Origin: a virus
Length of the DNA stretch: 26,579 bases
IMG/VR virus record: IMGVR_UViG_3300009467_000058
Coordinates: 1 to 26,579 of that record
Direction: 5' to 3' (one strand)
Made by a program: the position numbers and the translations under genes
Shown: positions 1 through 5,837 of the stretch, one piece after another
How positions within the stretch are numbered: position 1 is the first letter of the stretch
Layout: every line of letters begins with the position of its first letter
The notes under the pieces: model-generated
The model's database searches: none
What the model was told of the DNA's origin: nothing
Seen by the model: the letters and a program-made list of their open reading frames with translations, nothing else

Positions 1-258
1 AACTTTAAGTGGAGTGCTAAGAATTTCTCCTACGATCTTCAAGCTGCTCTATACTTATCTTTGTTTGATGCTGATGAGTTTATATTCTTAGTAGTTGACA
101 AAGATACTAAAGACATAGGCATATTTGAATGTAGTGGAGACTTCATAGAGAGAGGTAGAGAGAAGGTAAGACAAGCTATGAATATTTATAGGCACTTTTA
201 TATAGATACAGACCCATTAGATTCTGTACGCAATTATGTACTTAAAGATGTACTATGA
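1..258 (+). CDS. PD-(D/E)XK exonuclease, RecE/DUF3799-like, C-terminal part (5' cut by window)
   Basis: The reading frame is open from base 1 and ends with TGA at 256-258, so this is the last 85 residues of a protein that starts outside the window. I see YDLQAALY near its start, which fits the Q-x3-Y motif of the RecB/RecE-type PD-(D/E)XK nuclease fold. It is followed by a hydrophobic strand (FIFLVVDKD) and an amphipathic helix (ERGREKVRQAMNIYRHFY), as in the end of the DUF3799 domain. Known members of this family are phage 5'-3' exonucleases that work with a RecT-type annealing protein in recombination; that partner would lie upstream and is not visible. A TTG at 61 is an internal codon, not the start, because the Q-x3-Y motif lies before it. 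The metal-binding residues are outside the window, so activity cannot be judged. Confidence 0.7.
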   Translation, partial: NFKWSAKNFSYDLQAALYLSLFDADEFIFLVVDKDTKDIGIFECSGDFIERGREKVRQAMNIYRHFYIDTDPLDSVRNYVLKDVL

Positions 259-449
259 TAGTTTATGTAGTTTATAGAGACCTCTACGTTGATGGAGTAG
301 ACTTAGATAGTTTTAAGATTTTCAAACATAAGAGAGCAGCTATTTCCTATCAATCTTATTTAGAGAAAGATATTAATTATAATAAAGGTTATTTTACTGT
401 AGAAATATTAGAACAAAAATGTTATGAAAACAATAATTATATTACTTAG
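255..449 (+). CDS. Hypothetical small protein, 64 aa
   Basis: ATGA overlap with the exonuclease stop suggests translational coupling. The protein (MIVYVVYRDLYVDGVDLDSFKIF...) looks like a small alpha/beta domain with one opening strand, then a basic stretch (KHKRAAISYQSYLEKDINYNKGY) and a closing strand. There is no signal peptide, membrane segment or cysteine pattern. I do not recognise a family. Its place between a recombination nuclease and a lysin gives no firm clue; small accessory proteins of this kind are common in phage early/middle operons. Its end overlaps the next gene by 26 bases. Confidence 0.65.
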   Translation: MIVYVVYRDLYVDGVDLDSFKIFKHKRAAISYQSYLEKDINYNKGYFTVEILEQKCYENNNYIT

Positions 450-816
450 TGGATTGACATCTATAATGTCAATCTTAAAGACAGTAGAGACTAATAACAA
501 TCCAGACTCCATAGGAGACAATGGAAGGTCATACGGCATCCTACAGATACAGAGAAGCGTTCTAAGCGATGTTAATCGTATTTATGGTACTGATTACCGT
601 CACAAGGATATGTTTGACGAGGAGGCTTCTGAGGAAGTATTTATGTTATATCTTTGTTATGGTAAAGAAGTATTCCTTAAGAAGCATTGTAGGTTTCCTA
701 CTGAAGAGGAGATGGTTAGAATGTGGAATGGGGGAATATACAAAGGTTATAAATATAACCAAACTAAAAGATATTACCAAAAGTATTTAGATGTTAAACA
801 AGAAATTAATAGATGA
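424..816 (+). CDS. Lysozyme-like / lytic transglycosylase-type lysin, 130 aa
   Basis: The protein opens with a short hydrophobic segment (KTIIILLSGLTSIMSI) that could be a signal peptide or signal anchor. A compact lysozyme-like domain follows. Glu22 (in VETNNNP) is the likely catalytic acid, followed by GDNG and SYGILQI at residues 31-42, which match the ES...AxG..G..Q pattern of SLT/lysozyme-like folds. WNGG at 101-104 and the YNQTKRYYQKY helix at 111-121 resemble the usual end of this fold. The inferred role is peptidoglycan cleavage at lysis. ATG466 (Met15) would give a form without the hydrophobic leader, so this could encode exported and cytoplasmic forms. The position in a recombination/DNA gene cluster rather than beside a holin is unusual, and no holin is evident nearby. 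Confidence 0.7.
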   Translation: MKTIIILLSGLTSIMSILKTVETNNNPDSIGDNGRSYGILQIQRSVLSDVNRIYGTDYRHKDMFDEEASEEVFMLYLCYGKEVFLKKHCRFPTEEEMVRMWNGGIYKGYKYNQTKRYYQKYLDVKQEINR

Positions 817-1036
817 GTTTTACTATATGGCTATGTATGATCTGGCCCACGAGGTAACTCAGCAAGACTTATATGAATTGCTTAAGGAATATGAAGCAAG
901 GGAAATGTATGAGCAATGTGCAGGCATAAGCCGAGCATTGAACACTTATAAGTTTGTTAAGGATTTTTACACAATTAAAGATAACAATGATAAGGGAGAC
1001 TTTATCCAAATAGATTTTGAACAAGATGGAGATTGA
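791..1036 (+). CDS. Hypothetical small protein, 81 aa
   Basis: Starts 26 bases inside the end of the lysin gene and runs into the start of the DnaA-like gene, so it is part of a tightly packed operon. The protein is mainly helical and acidic: a helix (LNKKLIDEFYYMAMYDLAHE), a second helix (TQQDLYELLKEYEAREMYEQCAGISRALNTY), then a charged tail ending IDFEQDGD. No membrane segment or motif is visible. The helix-rich, two-to-three-helix layout is common to small phage regulators, but no specific family is recognised. Confidence 0.6.
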   Translation: MLNKKLIDEFYYMAMYDLAHEVTQQDLYELLKEYEAREMYEQCAGISRALNTYKFVKDFYTIKDNNDKGDFIQIDFEQDGD

Positions 1037-1565
1037 ATTAGATTTTATAGTAGAAACATTACAGAACAAGACTGGGCTTAACCTAAAGAAGCCAACAAGA
1101 CAAAGACAGTATGTATTGGTTAGGTCATTGTATTATAAGCTTGCAAGAGAGTACACAGTACACAGCTTGGCTAAGATAGGCGAGATGTTTAATAAAGACC
1201 ACGCTACAGTTCTTCACGGACTAAAGGTCTTTGATACTGTAAAGATGTATGAACCTAAGTTGTATGATTTGTATAATAACTTTAAGCTTAGATACCCTGT
1301 GGAGTTATTTAATACTGTAGATGACATCCCAGCACCAGAGGAGCTGTCTTCCATTATAGAAAGGATAGGCAATATGGACAAGATGATTAAGGAAAGAGAC
1401 CAAGAGATAAGAAGGCTAAACATAGAGATAGACTTAATGAAGCATAGAGGAGAGGATAAGCGTAGCGATATAGTGAAGCTTATCTCTGAGGTTCCAGATG
1501 ATCAGATGCAAGTATTTACAGACAGAATATCAGCAATGGTTAAAATGATGAATACTACTGCTTAA
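1026..1565 (+). CDS. Stand-alone DnaA domain IV-like DNA-binding protein with C-terminal coiled coil, 179 aa
   Basis: Residues 25-65 read RQRQYVLVRSLYYKLAREYT, then SLAKIGEMFNKDHATVLHGL. This follows the DnaA C-terminal domain pattern: a helix with Arg, then helix-turn-helix with the signature DHATV (D58-V62) that reads DnaA boxes. Known DnaA has an AAA+ ATPase before this domain; here only about 20 residues precede it. After it come an acidic linker and a long charged helix (about residues 105-145, IIERIGNMDKMIKERDQEIR) predicted to be a coiled coil. I infer a DNA-binding protein for replication start or host DnaA interference, probably dimeric. ATG1026 is chosen over in-frame TTG1017, which adds three residues. 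It overlaps the upstream gene by 11 bases and ends in a TAATG overlap with the next. Confidence 0.72.
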   Translation: MEIELDFIVETLQNKTGLNLKKPTRQRQYVLVRSLYYKLAREYTVHSLAKIGEMFNKDHATVLHGLKVFDTVKMYEPKLYDLYNNFKLRYPVELFNTVDDIPAPEELSSIIERIGNMDKMIKERDQEIRRLNIEIDLMKHRGEDKRSDIVKLISEVPDDQMQVFTDRISAMVKMMNTTA

Positions 1566-1807
1566 TGGCCAGAAAGAAAAAGGTCAACTACAAAATAGAT
1601 AGAATGAATTACAAAGCACAGCATTGGTGCTTTAAGAATAGCTACAGAATATATCCAGTAGTTGTTAAAGATGGGTTTAACATTCACATAGATGTTGGAC
1701 ATAAACATTATGAGATAGGTCAGCTCCTTAAGGAAGCTGACTTATATCAAGAGATATGGAACTTATACGAAACAATATATAATAAAAATAAAGATGCCAA
1801 AAGCTAA
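1565..1807 (+). CDS. Hypothetical basic small protein, 80 aa
   Basis: TAATG overlap with the DnaA-like gene, so translation is probably coupled. The N-terminus is very basic (MARKKKVNYKIDRMNYKAQHW), followed by alternating hydrophobic strands (YRIYPVVVKDGFNIHIDVGHKHYEIG) and a closing amphipathic helix. The strands around YPVVVKDGFNIHID look like a small beta-sheet. No family is recognised. The basic start could bind nucleic acid; this is inference only. It overlaps the probable small terminase by 14 bases. Confidence 0.6.
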   Translation: MARKKKVNYKIDRMNYKAQHWCFKNSYRIYPVVVKDGFNIHIDVGHKHYEIGQLLKEADLYQEIWNLYETIYNKNKDAKS

Positions 1808-2234
1808 AAGACATTCACAAGAGATAAAGCCTACAGATGGTAGGAAGGGTAATGGAAAGAATAAGCAAGGAATAAAAGCTGTTCAAGTACAGAAAGCTAA
1901 TATGACTCCAGCAAGATTAAACCAAGCTAAGAAGGATCAGATAGGAACTTATGCTTTAAAAGCTATGAAGAAAGTCTTTGGCTCAGAGGCTGAGGCTTGG
2001 GAGACATTGGCTGAGAAAGCCAAGGACTCCTTTGCACATATGAACTTACTGTTTCAATATAGATATGGTAAGCCTATGGACAAGGCTCCAGAAGGCAATC
2101 AAGAAAAGAACAATGCACCAGTCATAAACTTCTTTGCATCACCTCAGCAGATTCACGAGATGGAAGAAACCATAGACATTGACTCTGAGGAAGTTGATGT
2201 AGAGAAACTAAACGAAGGAACAGAAGAAGAGTAA
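1794..2234 (+). CDS. Probable terminase small subunit, 146 aa
   Basis: Lies directly upstream of the large terminase, where the small subunit normally sits. The first about 40 residues are very basic and disordered (MPKAKRHSQEIKPTDGRKGN). A helical core follows (LKAMKKVFGSEAEAWETLAE, then DSFAHMNLLFQYRYGKPMDK), resembling the small terminase/DUF5681-like phage proteins whose helices recognise packaging DNA. The C-terminus is strongly acidic (EETIDIDSEEVDVEKLNEGT), which is typical of the part that contacts the large subunit or portal. The known role of this class is to recognise phage DNA and load the motor. Identification rests mainly on position and charge pattern; a specific helix-turn-helix is not clear. 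Confidence 0.6.
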   Translation: MPKAKRHSQEIKPTDGRKGNGKNKQGIKAVQVQKANMTPARLNQAKKDQIGTYALKAMKKVFGSEAEAWETLAEKAKDSFAHMNLLFQYRYGKPMDKAPEGNQEKNNAPVINFFASPQQIHEMEETIDIDSEEVDVEKLNEGTEEE

Positions 2235-2239
2235 AAAAC

Positions 2240-2267
2240 AGATTGGTATATTTTCAGTTATCTTAGT
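2240..2267 (+). promoter_or_regulatory. Module-start motif, copy 1 (before terL)
   Basis: The core TCAGTTATCTTAGT at 2254-2267 abuts the terL ATG. An A-rich block (aaaacagatt) lies 11 nt before AGTTATC, matching the layout at the other four copies (before 7145, 15582, 17615 and 19707). It sits in the short gap after the small terminase. Function is not known; promoter, leader element and recombination linker are all possible. Confidence 0.5.
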
Positions 2268-3488
2268 ATGACTGAAACACAAGAAGTTAAGATTCACGAG
2301 AAGTATATTCCACTATGGCAAAGCGATAGTAGATACTATGTAATCACAGGAGGTCGTGGATCTGGTAAATCATTTGGAGTAGCCGTATTTTTATTAAACT
2401 TAACCTATGAGAGAGGACATAAAGTCCTCTTCTCTCGTTATACAATGCTGTCAGCACAGACATCTATTATCCCAGAATTTATTGAGAAGATAGAAATGAT
2501 GGGAGTCTCTGACCAATTTAGAATAACTAAAGATGAGATTATAAATCTGACCACAGGAAGCTCTATAATGTTTAAGGGGATAAGAACTTCATCTGGTAAT
2601 CAAACAGCAGCTCTGAAGTCCCTAAATGGTGTTACAACCTTTGTGTTAGATGAAGCAGAAGAGCTTGTGGATGAGGATGTGTTTGATAAGATTGACTTCT
2701 CAGTAAGATCACAAGAGAAGCAGAACCGATGTGTTCTTATTCTTAACCCAACTACTAAGGAGCATTGGATATACCAAAGGTTCTTCCAGACAAGTGGTAT
2801 TCCAGATGGCTTTAATGGAGTAGAAAAAGATATTACTTACATACATACTGACTACAGAGACAACAAGTCTAACCTATCTAAGTCATTCTTAGATCAAGTC
2901 TATGATATGAAGGCAAGGAGGCCAGACAAGTATGTACACCAGATCCTTGGAGGATGGCTTGCTAAAGCAGAAGGTACAATCATTAAGAACTGGAGAGTAG
3001 GAGATTACATACAGACAGAAAAGACTGTCTATTGCCAGGATTTTGGTTTCTCAACAGATTTAACTACCCTTGTGAAGATTTCAGTAGACAAAGAACTAAG
3101 AAAGCTTTATGTAAAGGAAATATATGGTAAGCCTGGGCTATCTACATCAGAAATAGCCTTTAAGAACAAGCAAGAGTGCGGTACAGACTTAATTATATGT
3201 GATAACTCAGAGCCAAGGCTCATCAATGAGCTGAAGGCTCTTGACCTAAGCATAAAGCCTACTATAAAGAAGCAAGGTAGTATTCTAAGTGGTATAGCAC
3301 TACTACAAGACTATGAGATGATAGTAGATAGACAAAGCCACGGAGTAATGAGGGAGCTGAATAACTATGTATGGCAAGAAAGAAATGAGAAGCCAATAGA
3401 CAAGTTCAATCACTACATTGATGCAATTAGATACGGTTTACAATATTTAGTACAGGGAATTAATTCTGGTAAATATGTTGTGAGATAA
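2268..3488 (+). CDS. terL: Terminase large subunit (packaging ATPase/nuclease), 406 aa
   Basis: The motor that pumps DNA into the prohead and cuts concatemers. The N-terminal ATPase has Walker A GGRGSGKS at residues 28-35 and Walker B FVLDE ending at D128-E129. The C-terminal RNase H-like nuclease has three acidic residues in the expected places: D258 in YCQDFGFSTD, D312 in LIICDNSE and D385 in NHYIDAIRYG. Size and layout fit the Terminase_3/PBSX-type family, full length. It follows the probable small subunit by 33 bases, a gap that holds the shared module-start motif. A strong hairpin terminator follows. The portal gene, usually next, is over 16 kb downstream. Confidence 0.96.
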   Translation: MTETQEVKIHEKYIPLWQSDSRYYVITGGRGSGKSFGVAVFLLNLTYERGHKVLFSRYTMLSAQTSIIPEFIEKIEMMGVSDQFRITKDEIINLTTGSSIMFKGIRTSSGNQTAALKSLNGVTTFVLDEAEELVDEDVFDKIDFSVRSQEKQNRCVLILNPTTKEHWIYQRFFQTSGIPDGFNGVEKDITYIHTDYRDNKSNLSKSFLDQVYDMKARRPDKYVHQILGGWLAKAEGTIIKNWRVGDYIQTEKTVYCQDFGFSTDLTTLVKISVDKELRKLYVKEIYGKPGLSTSEIAFKNKQECGTDLIICDNSEPRLINELKALDLSIKPTIKKQGSILSGIALLQDYEMIVDRQSHGVMRELNNYVWQERNEKPIDKFNHYIDAIRYGLQYLVQGINSGKYVVR

Positions 3489-3494
3489 AAAAAA

Positions 3495-3523
3495 TATTTT
3501 CCGTAGAAATTTATTTTCCGTAG
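3495..3523 (+). repeat. 12-bp direct repeat, 17-bp spacing
   Basis: TATTTTCCGTAG occurs at 3495-3506 and 3512-3523, exactly 17 bases apart, just after the terL stop codon. The two copies run straight into the first CTTAAACATAGTA element. The same 17-base spacing recurs in two unrelated repeat pairs downstream. Confidence 0.8.
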
Positions 3524-3638
3524 CTCTTAAACATAGTAGGGGTCTGGCATCAAGCCAGGCCCTTTTTAGTTACTCTTAAACATAGTAGGGGTGAAATGGC
3601 ACTCTTAAACATAGTACCCCCTTAAACATAGTAGGGGT
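3524..3638 (+). repeat. Four copies of CTTAAACATAGTA element
   Basis: Core CTTAAACATAGTA begins at 3526, 3575, 3604 and 3621. Copies 1 and 2 share 20 bases (CTCTTAAACATAGTAGGGGT at 3524 and 3573). Copies 3 and 4 are 17 bases apart, and their ACCCC and GGGGT can pair across the fourth core. One 12/13 match and a related copy occur downstream of the tube gene at 19614 and 19629, also next to a terminator. The role is unknown; a binding site for a phage protein or an RNA element are possible. Confidence 0.8.
3538..3567 (+). terminator. Intrinsic terminator after terL
   Basis: GGGTCTGGC (3540-3548) pairs with GCCAGGCCC (3554-3562), 9 bp with one G-T wobble and a 5-base loop, followed by TTTTT. 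It would end transcription of the terminase transcript. The 5' arm overlaps the GGGG tail of the first CTTAAACATAGTA copy. Confidence 0.82.
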
Positions 3639-3652
3639 CAGACCTGTCCCAA

Positions 3653-3682
3653 GCCCAGTACCTTGCAATGCCCAGTACCTTG
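3653..3682 (+). repeat. 13-bp direct repeat, 17-bp spacing
   Basis: GCCCAGTACCTTG at 3653-3665 and again at 3670-3682. The spacing equals that of the 3495/3512 and 3604/3621 pairs although the sequences differ. Confidence 0.8.
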
Positions 3683-3690
3683 TATAACAA

Positions 3691-3708
3691 TGTAGGAAAA
3701 TTCCTACA
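3691..3708. repeat. Inverted repeat TGTAGGAA-aa-TTCCTACA
   Basis: Perfect 8-bp arms with a 2-base centre. Size and symmetry fit an operator for a dimeric repressor; the 2-base loop makes an RNA hairpin less likely. It lies about 275 bp upstream of the cassette promoter, so a direct link to that promoter is uncertain. Confidence 0.55.
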
Positions 3709-3983
3709 AAGAAAATATAAGGTAGGGCGGAGTCTACTCTTTCGCTCTTGTTTCAGAAGCAGACCCTTACCTTAATTACAAAGTAAAGATAGGGCCTTTT
3801 TTTAAGCTGGCAAAAACTTTAACATAATTTTAACATTTTTTTCTTATCTGTAATTATTATAAATAAGGGTCTAATTATAAGAAAAATTTGTTTATTTAAA
3901 AAATTATGCTTATTCGCGTGCCTGATCTTATTATACAAAGGTGCCACATAAAAAAAGTGTATTAAAACAAAAAAAATAGTTTT

Positions 3984-4017
3984 TTTGCTTGTGGGTTCAA
4001 AAAATTGATTACCTTTG
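3984..4017 (+). promoter_or_regulatory. Bacteroidota-type promoter of the GP88 cassette
   Basis: The -7 element TACCTTTG (4010-4017) is an exact match to TAnnTTTG. A -33 TTTG lies at 3984-3987 (22-base gap) and an alternative TTG at 3989-3991 (18-base gap); either is close to the usual spacing. Transcription would start near 4023, about 25 bases before the first small ORF. This is the host-type consensus and differs from the motif found before the phage's own modules. Confidence 0.72.
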
Positions 4018-4047
4018 GTTTATCATTAACATTAAAACAAATAAAAA

Positions 4048-4143
4048 ATGGAAATTTCAAGTTTACAGTTAATTTATGGCCTTATCGGATCCGCTCTAAT
4101 TGTGGTCTTTTCAATTACTTTTGTTAACCTTAAAAAACAATAA
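4048..4143 (+). CDS. Single-pass small membrane protein, 31 aa
   Basis: First ORF behind the cassette promoter. After a short polar start (MEISSLQ) comes one hydrophobic stretch (LIYGLIGSALIVVFSITFVN) long enough to span the membrane, ending in LKKQ. The basic end suggests the C-terminus stays in the cytoplasm. It stops one base before the ATG of the GP88-like gene, so the two are probably translated together. The clear promoter, lack of upstream competing ORFs and good membrane pattern support it as real. Function unknown; a small holin-like or membrane-docking protein are both possible. Confidence 0.55.
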   Translation: MEISSLQLIYGLIGSALIVVFSITFVNLKKQ

Positions 4144-4144
4144 T

Positions 4145-4888
4145 ATGAAAACAGTAATAAAAAAAGAAACAAAAAAAGCCGTGCAAAGGTTATTAAGTGA
4201 CGGTAAGACCAACGCAAAGACCACAAAAAACAGTCTAAAAACTTTTATTTTGTACTTGACGCCTGGCACAGTAGGTACCAAAAATATGTGTCCTATGGCC
4301 TCGGCTGGCTGCTTGCAAGCTTGTTTATATACTGCTGGATTTGCTGGCGTATATAAAAGCGTGAATGCTGCCAGGCTTAGAAAAACCGAATTTTTTATAG
4401 CTGACAAAAAAGCTTTTATACTGCAGCTATCTTACGAGATAATGAAGCAATATGTAAAGGCCAAAAAAGGCGGCTATAAAATTGCATTCAGGTTGAACGG
4501 CACCAGTGATTTAGATTTTATTTTTATGCTGCAAAAATACGCAAATTTAGATATTAGCAGCTTATCCGATCACGCTACCTTTTACGACTATACGAAATTG
4601 CTATCTAAAGCAATAAGATATAAAGACCATAAAAACTATACCGTAACCTTTAGCCGATCCGAAACAAATCAAGCCGAAACCGATCAAGCTATAAAATTAG
4701 GTATTAATGTTGCGGCTGTCTTTAGTGATGATCTACCACAAAGGTACAAAGGTGCTGTAGTTGTTGACGGGGATAAAAGTGATCTTGTTATGTTATATAA
4801 CAAAGGCGTAATTTTAGGCCTTAAGGCCAAAGGAAAAGCCAAAAAAGATAAAAGCGGCTTTGTAATAAATACAGCCCTACCATTTTAA
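4145..4888 (+). CDS. GP88-like protein with C-x6-C-x3-C motif, 247 aa
   Basis: Resembles the phage GP88 (mycobacteriophage gene product 88) family. After a basic N-terminus come FILYLTPG (34-41) and the cysteine motif C49-x6-C56-x3-C60. Further blocks are FRLNGTSDLDF (115-125), FYDYTK (146-151), TVTFSRSETN (166-175), VAAVFSD (189-195), VVVDGDKSD (205-213) and a Gly/Lys-rich end (GLKAKGKAKKDKSGF). The repeating strand-helix pattern suggests a TIM-barrel-like fold; the N-terminal cysteines could bind a metal or Fe-S cluster, as in radical-SAM-like enzymes. That reading is inference; the family's function is, as far as I know, not established. ATG4145 is preferred to ATG4100, which lies inside the upstream small ORF. 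Lysine is mostly AAA here but often AAG in nearby phage genes, a sign of separate origin. Confidence 0.72.
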   Translation: MKTVIKKETKKAVQRLLSDGKTNAKTTKNSLKTFILYLTPGTVGTKNMCPMASAGCLQACLYTAGFAGVYKSVNAARLRKTEFFIADKKAFILQLSYEIMKQYVKAKKGGYKIAFRLNGTSDLDFIFMLQKYANLDISSLSDHATFYDYTKLLSKAIRYKDHKNYTVTFSRSETNQAETDQAIKLGINVAAVFSDDLPQRYKGAVVVDGDKSDLVMLYNKGVILGLKAKGKAKKDKSGFVINTALPF

Positions 4889-4909
4889 TTAACCTATAAA
4901 AATAAAATT

Positions 4910-5080
4910 ATGCAATTATTCAAATTTGTTTTAATCTACAGCGACGGCAACAAAGCTACATATTTTAGGGCTTGCAAATATCCTAAAAAAACTGCTATAT
5001 ATAGAAAAGCATTTGAGCTGTTAAACAGCGAAAAAATTACCCGCTTTAGTTATGGCCCCTTTATACTTAATAAACTTTAA
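4910..5080 (+). CDS. Hypothetical small protein, 56 aa
   Basis: Begins 21 bases after the GP88-like gene in the same cassette. It reads as strand-strand-helix-strand: FKFVLIYSDGNKATYFRA, then a helix (TAIYRKAFELLNSEKI) and FSYGPFILN. This is the look of a small folded alpha/beta domain, not a random ORF. No cysteine pair or membrane segment. Not recognised; its conserved linkage to GP88-like genes would be worth testing. Confidence 0.55.
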   Translation: MQLFKFVLIYSDGNKATYFRACKYPKKTAIYRKAFELLNSEKITRFSYGPFILNKL

Positions 5081-5090
5081 AAATACAGAT

Positions 5091-5285
5091 ATGACAATTA
5101 TAAGCAAACTTAAACAGCTCCCAATTAAGGACAGATATAAGATCACAAAAAGCCCTAAAGGCTTTGTGATCCTGGATAAGGAAAATAAATATATATTAAC
5201 CGACGATCTAAACAGATATAAAAGTATATATATAAATGACGGCGGCTGCTTTGGCTGTATAGAAACAATAAAAAAAGAATTATAA
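5091..5285 (+). CDS. Hypothetical small protein, 64 aa
   Basis: Start taken at ATG5091, 10 bases after the previous stop, not at ATG5052, which lies inside that gene. The sequence has a leading helix (TIISKLKQLP), a strand pair (YKITKSPKGFVILDKENKYIL) and an end segment DDLNRYKSIYINDGGCFGCI with C-x2-C (CFGC). The single C-x2-C is too little to claim zinc binding. The following gene begins 2 bases after its stop. Not recognised. Confidence 0.55.
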   Translation: MTIISKLKQLPIKDRYKITKSPKGFVILDKENKYILTDDLNRYKSIYINDGGCFGCIETIKKEL

Positions 5286-5287
5286 CT

Positions 5288-5440
5288 ATGGAAAAGAAAA
5301 GAGACAGAAGGCCGCACAATACTACTTTAAATACTTTATTTAAAGATATATTAGACAGCTATACAATTAATTGGAATGACGGCACCAGCACCACTCAAAG
5401 CCCAACAGGGGAAATAATAACCTATAAAAAACTAAAGTAA
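5288..5440 (+). CDS. Hypothetical small protein, 50 aa
   Basis: Begins 2 bases after the previous stop and ends 1 base before the next ATG, the same tight packing as the rest of the cassette. Basic start (MEKKRDRRPH), a short helix (LNTLFKDILDSY), then a Thr/Ser-rich turn and strand (TINWNDGTSTTQSPTGEIIT). No motif or family recognised. Confidence 0.5.
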   Translation: MEKKRDRRPHNTTLNTLFKDILDSYTINWNDGTSTTQSPTGEIITYKKLK

Positions 5441-5441
5441 T

Positions 5442-5600
5442 ATGTATACATTTGATCATATAATAAAGCAAATAAATCAGCTTGATGAGTACCAAAAAAA
5501 ACAGCTCGCAATTATATTAATAAGCGAAACCCTAAACCCTAAGGCAATAGATAATACTATTAAGATAGTGCAAGCTAGGAATAAAAAAGGGATGATATAA
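5442..5600 (+). CDS. Hypothetical small helical protein, 52 aa
   Basis: Last gene of the cassette, 21 bases before the terminator stem. It appears all-helical: DHIIKQINQLDEYQKKQLAI, then SETLNPKAIDNTIKIVQARN, with a basic end (KKGMI). The amphipathic helices suggest a dimer or a partner-binding peptide, which is inference only. Not recognised. Confidence 0.5.
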   Translation: MYTFDHIIKQINQLDEYQKKQLAIILISETLNPKAIDNTIKIVQARNKKGMI

Positions 5601-5623
5601 ACCCTCTTAAAATACCTTAATAT

Positions 5624-5647
5624 AGGCCCTTTATAGGGCCTTTTTTT
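5624..5647 (+). terminator. Intrinsic terminator of the GP88 cassette
   Basis: AGGCCCT (5624-5630) pairs perfectly with AGGGCCT (5635-5641) around a TTAT loop, and the last arm runs into a tract of seven T (5641-5647). Together with the promoter at 3984-4017 it makes the cassette a complete transcription unit. Confidence 0.85.
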
Positions 5648-5837
5648 GTACCCTATATTTAAATATCTTTTTTTGTAAGTTGTTGAAAAATAATGGTGGT
5701 AATGTTTGGAAATGTAGCAAACTCTTTTAAACCCTATTTAAACCCGTCTAAGCCCTTATATCTATTGGCAAGTACTTGGTTAGCCTGGTCGGAGTAAATG
5801 CGGTAAATGGACGTAAAATGGGATTGCTGGACTCTTA

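Larger units (their letters stand above)
3489..3983. other. Repeat-rich noncoding region between terL and the GP88 cassette
   Basis: No credible ORF. From left to right it holds a 12-bp direct repeat, four copies of CTTAAACATAGTA, the terL terminator, a 13-bp direct repeat and an 18-bp inverted repeat; each is listed separately. Beyond these, 3719-3773 can fold with AAGGTAGGG (3719-3727) against CCCTTACCTT (3764-3773, one bulge), and a T-tract follows AGGGCC at 3795-3801, so a structured RNA or second terminator is possible but weak. From 3810 to 3980 the sequence is very AT-rich and I see nothing specific. Confidence 0.6.

Noticed and set aside
3495-3682. Possible CRISPR array
   Set aside because: Repeats are 12-20 bp, of several unrelated sequences and with irregular or very short spacers (4-5 bp in the 17-bp pairs). 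No cas genes are present.
4100-4144. Upstream ATG4100 as start of the GP88-like gene
   Set aside because: It lies inside the 31-aa ORF, and the extra 15 residues (MWSFQLLLLTLKNNN) look like shadow coding. ATG4145 follows the upstream stop directly.
4111-4407. Minus-strand 98-aa ORF
   Set aside because: Opposite to the GP88-like gene and its small leader gene, with no promoter or start context of its own.
5052-5090. ATG5052 as start of the 64-aa gene
   Set aside because: It overlaps the previous small gene by 29 bases, whereas ATG5091 fits the spacing used throughout the cassette.
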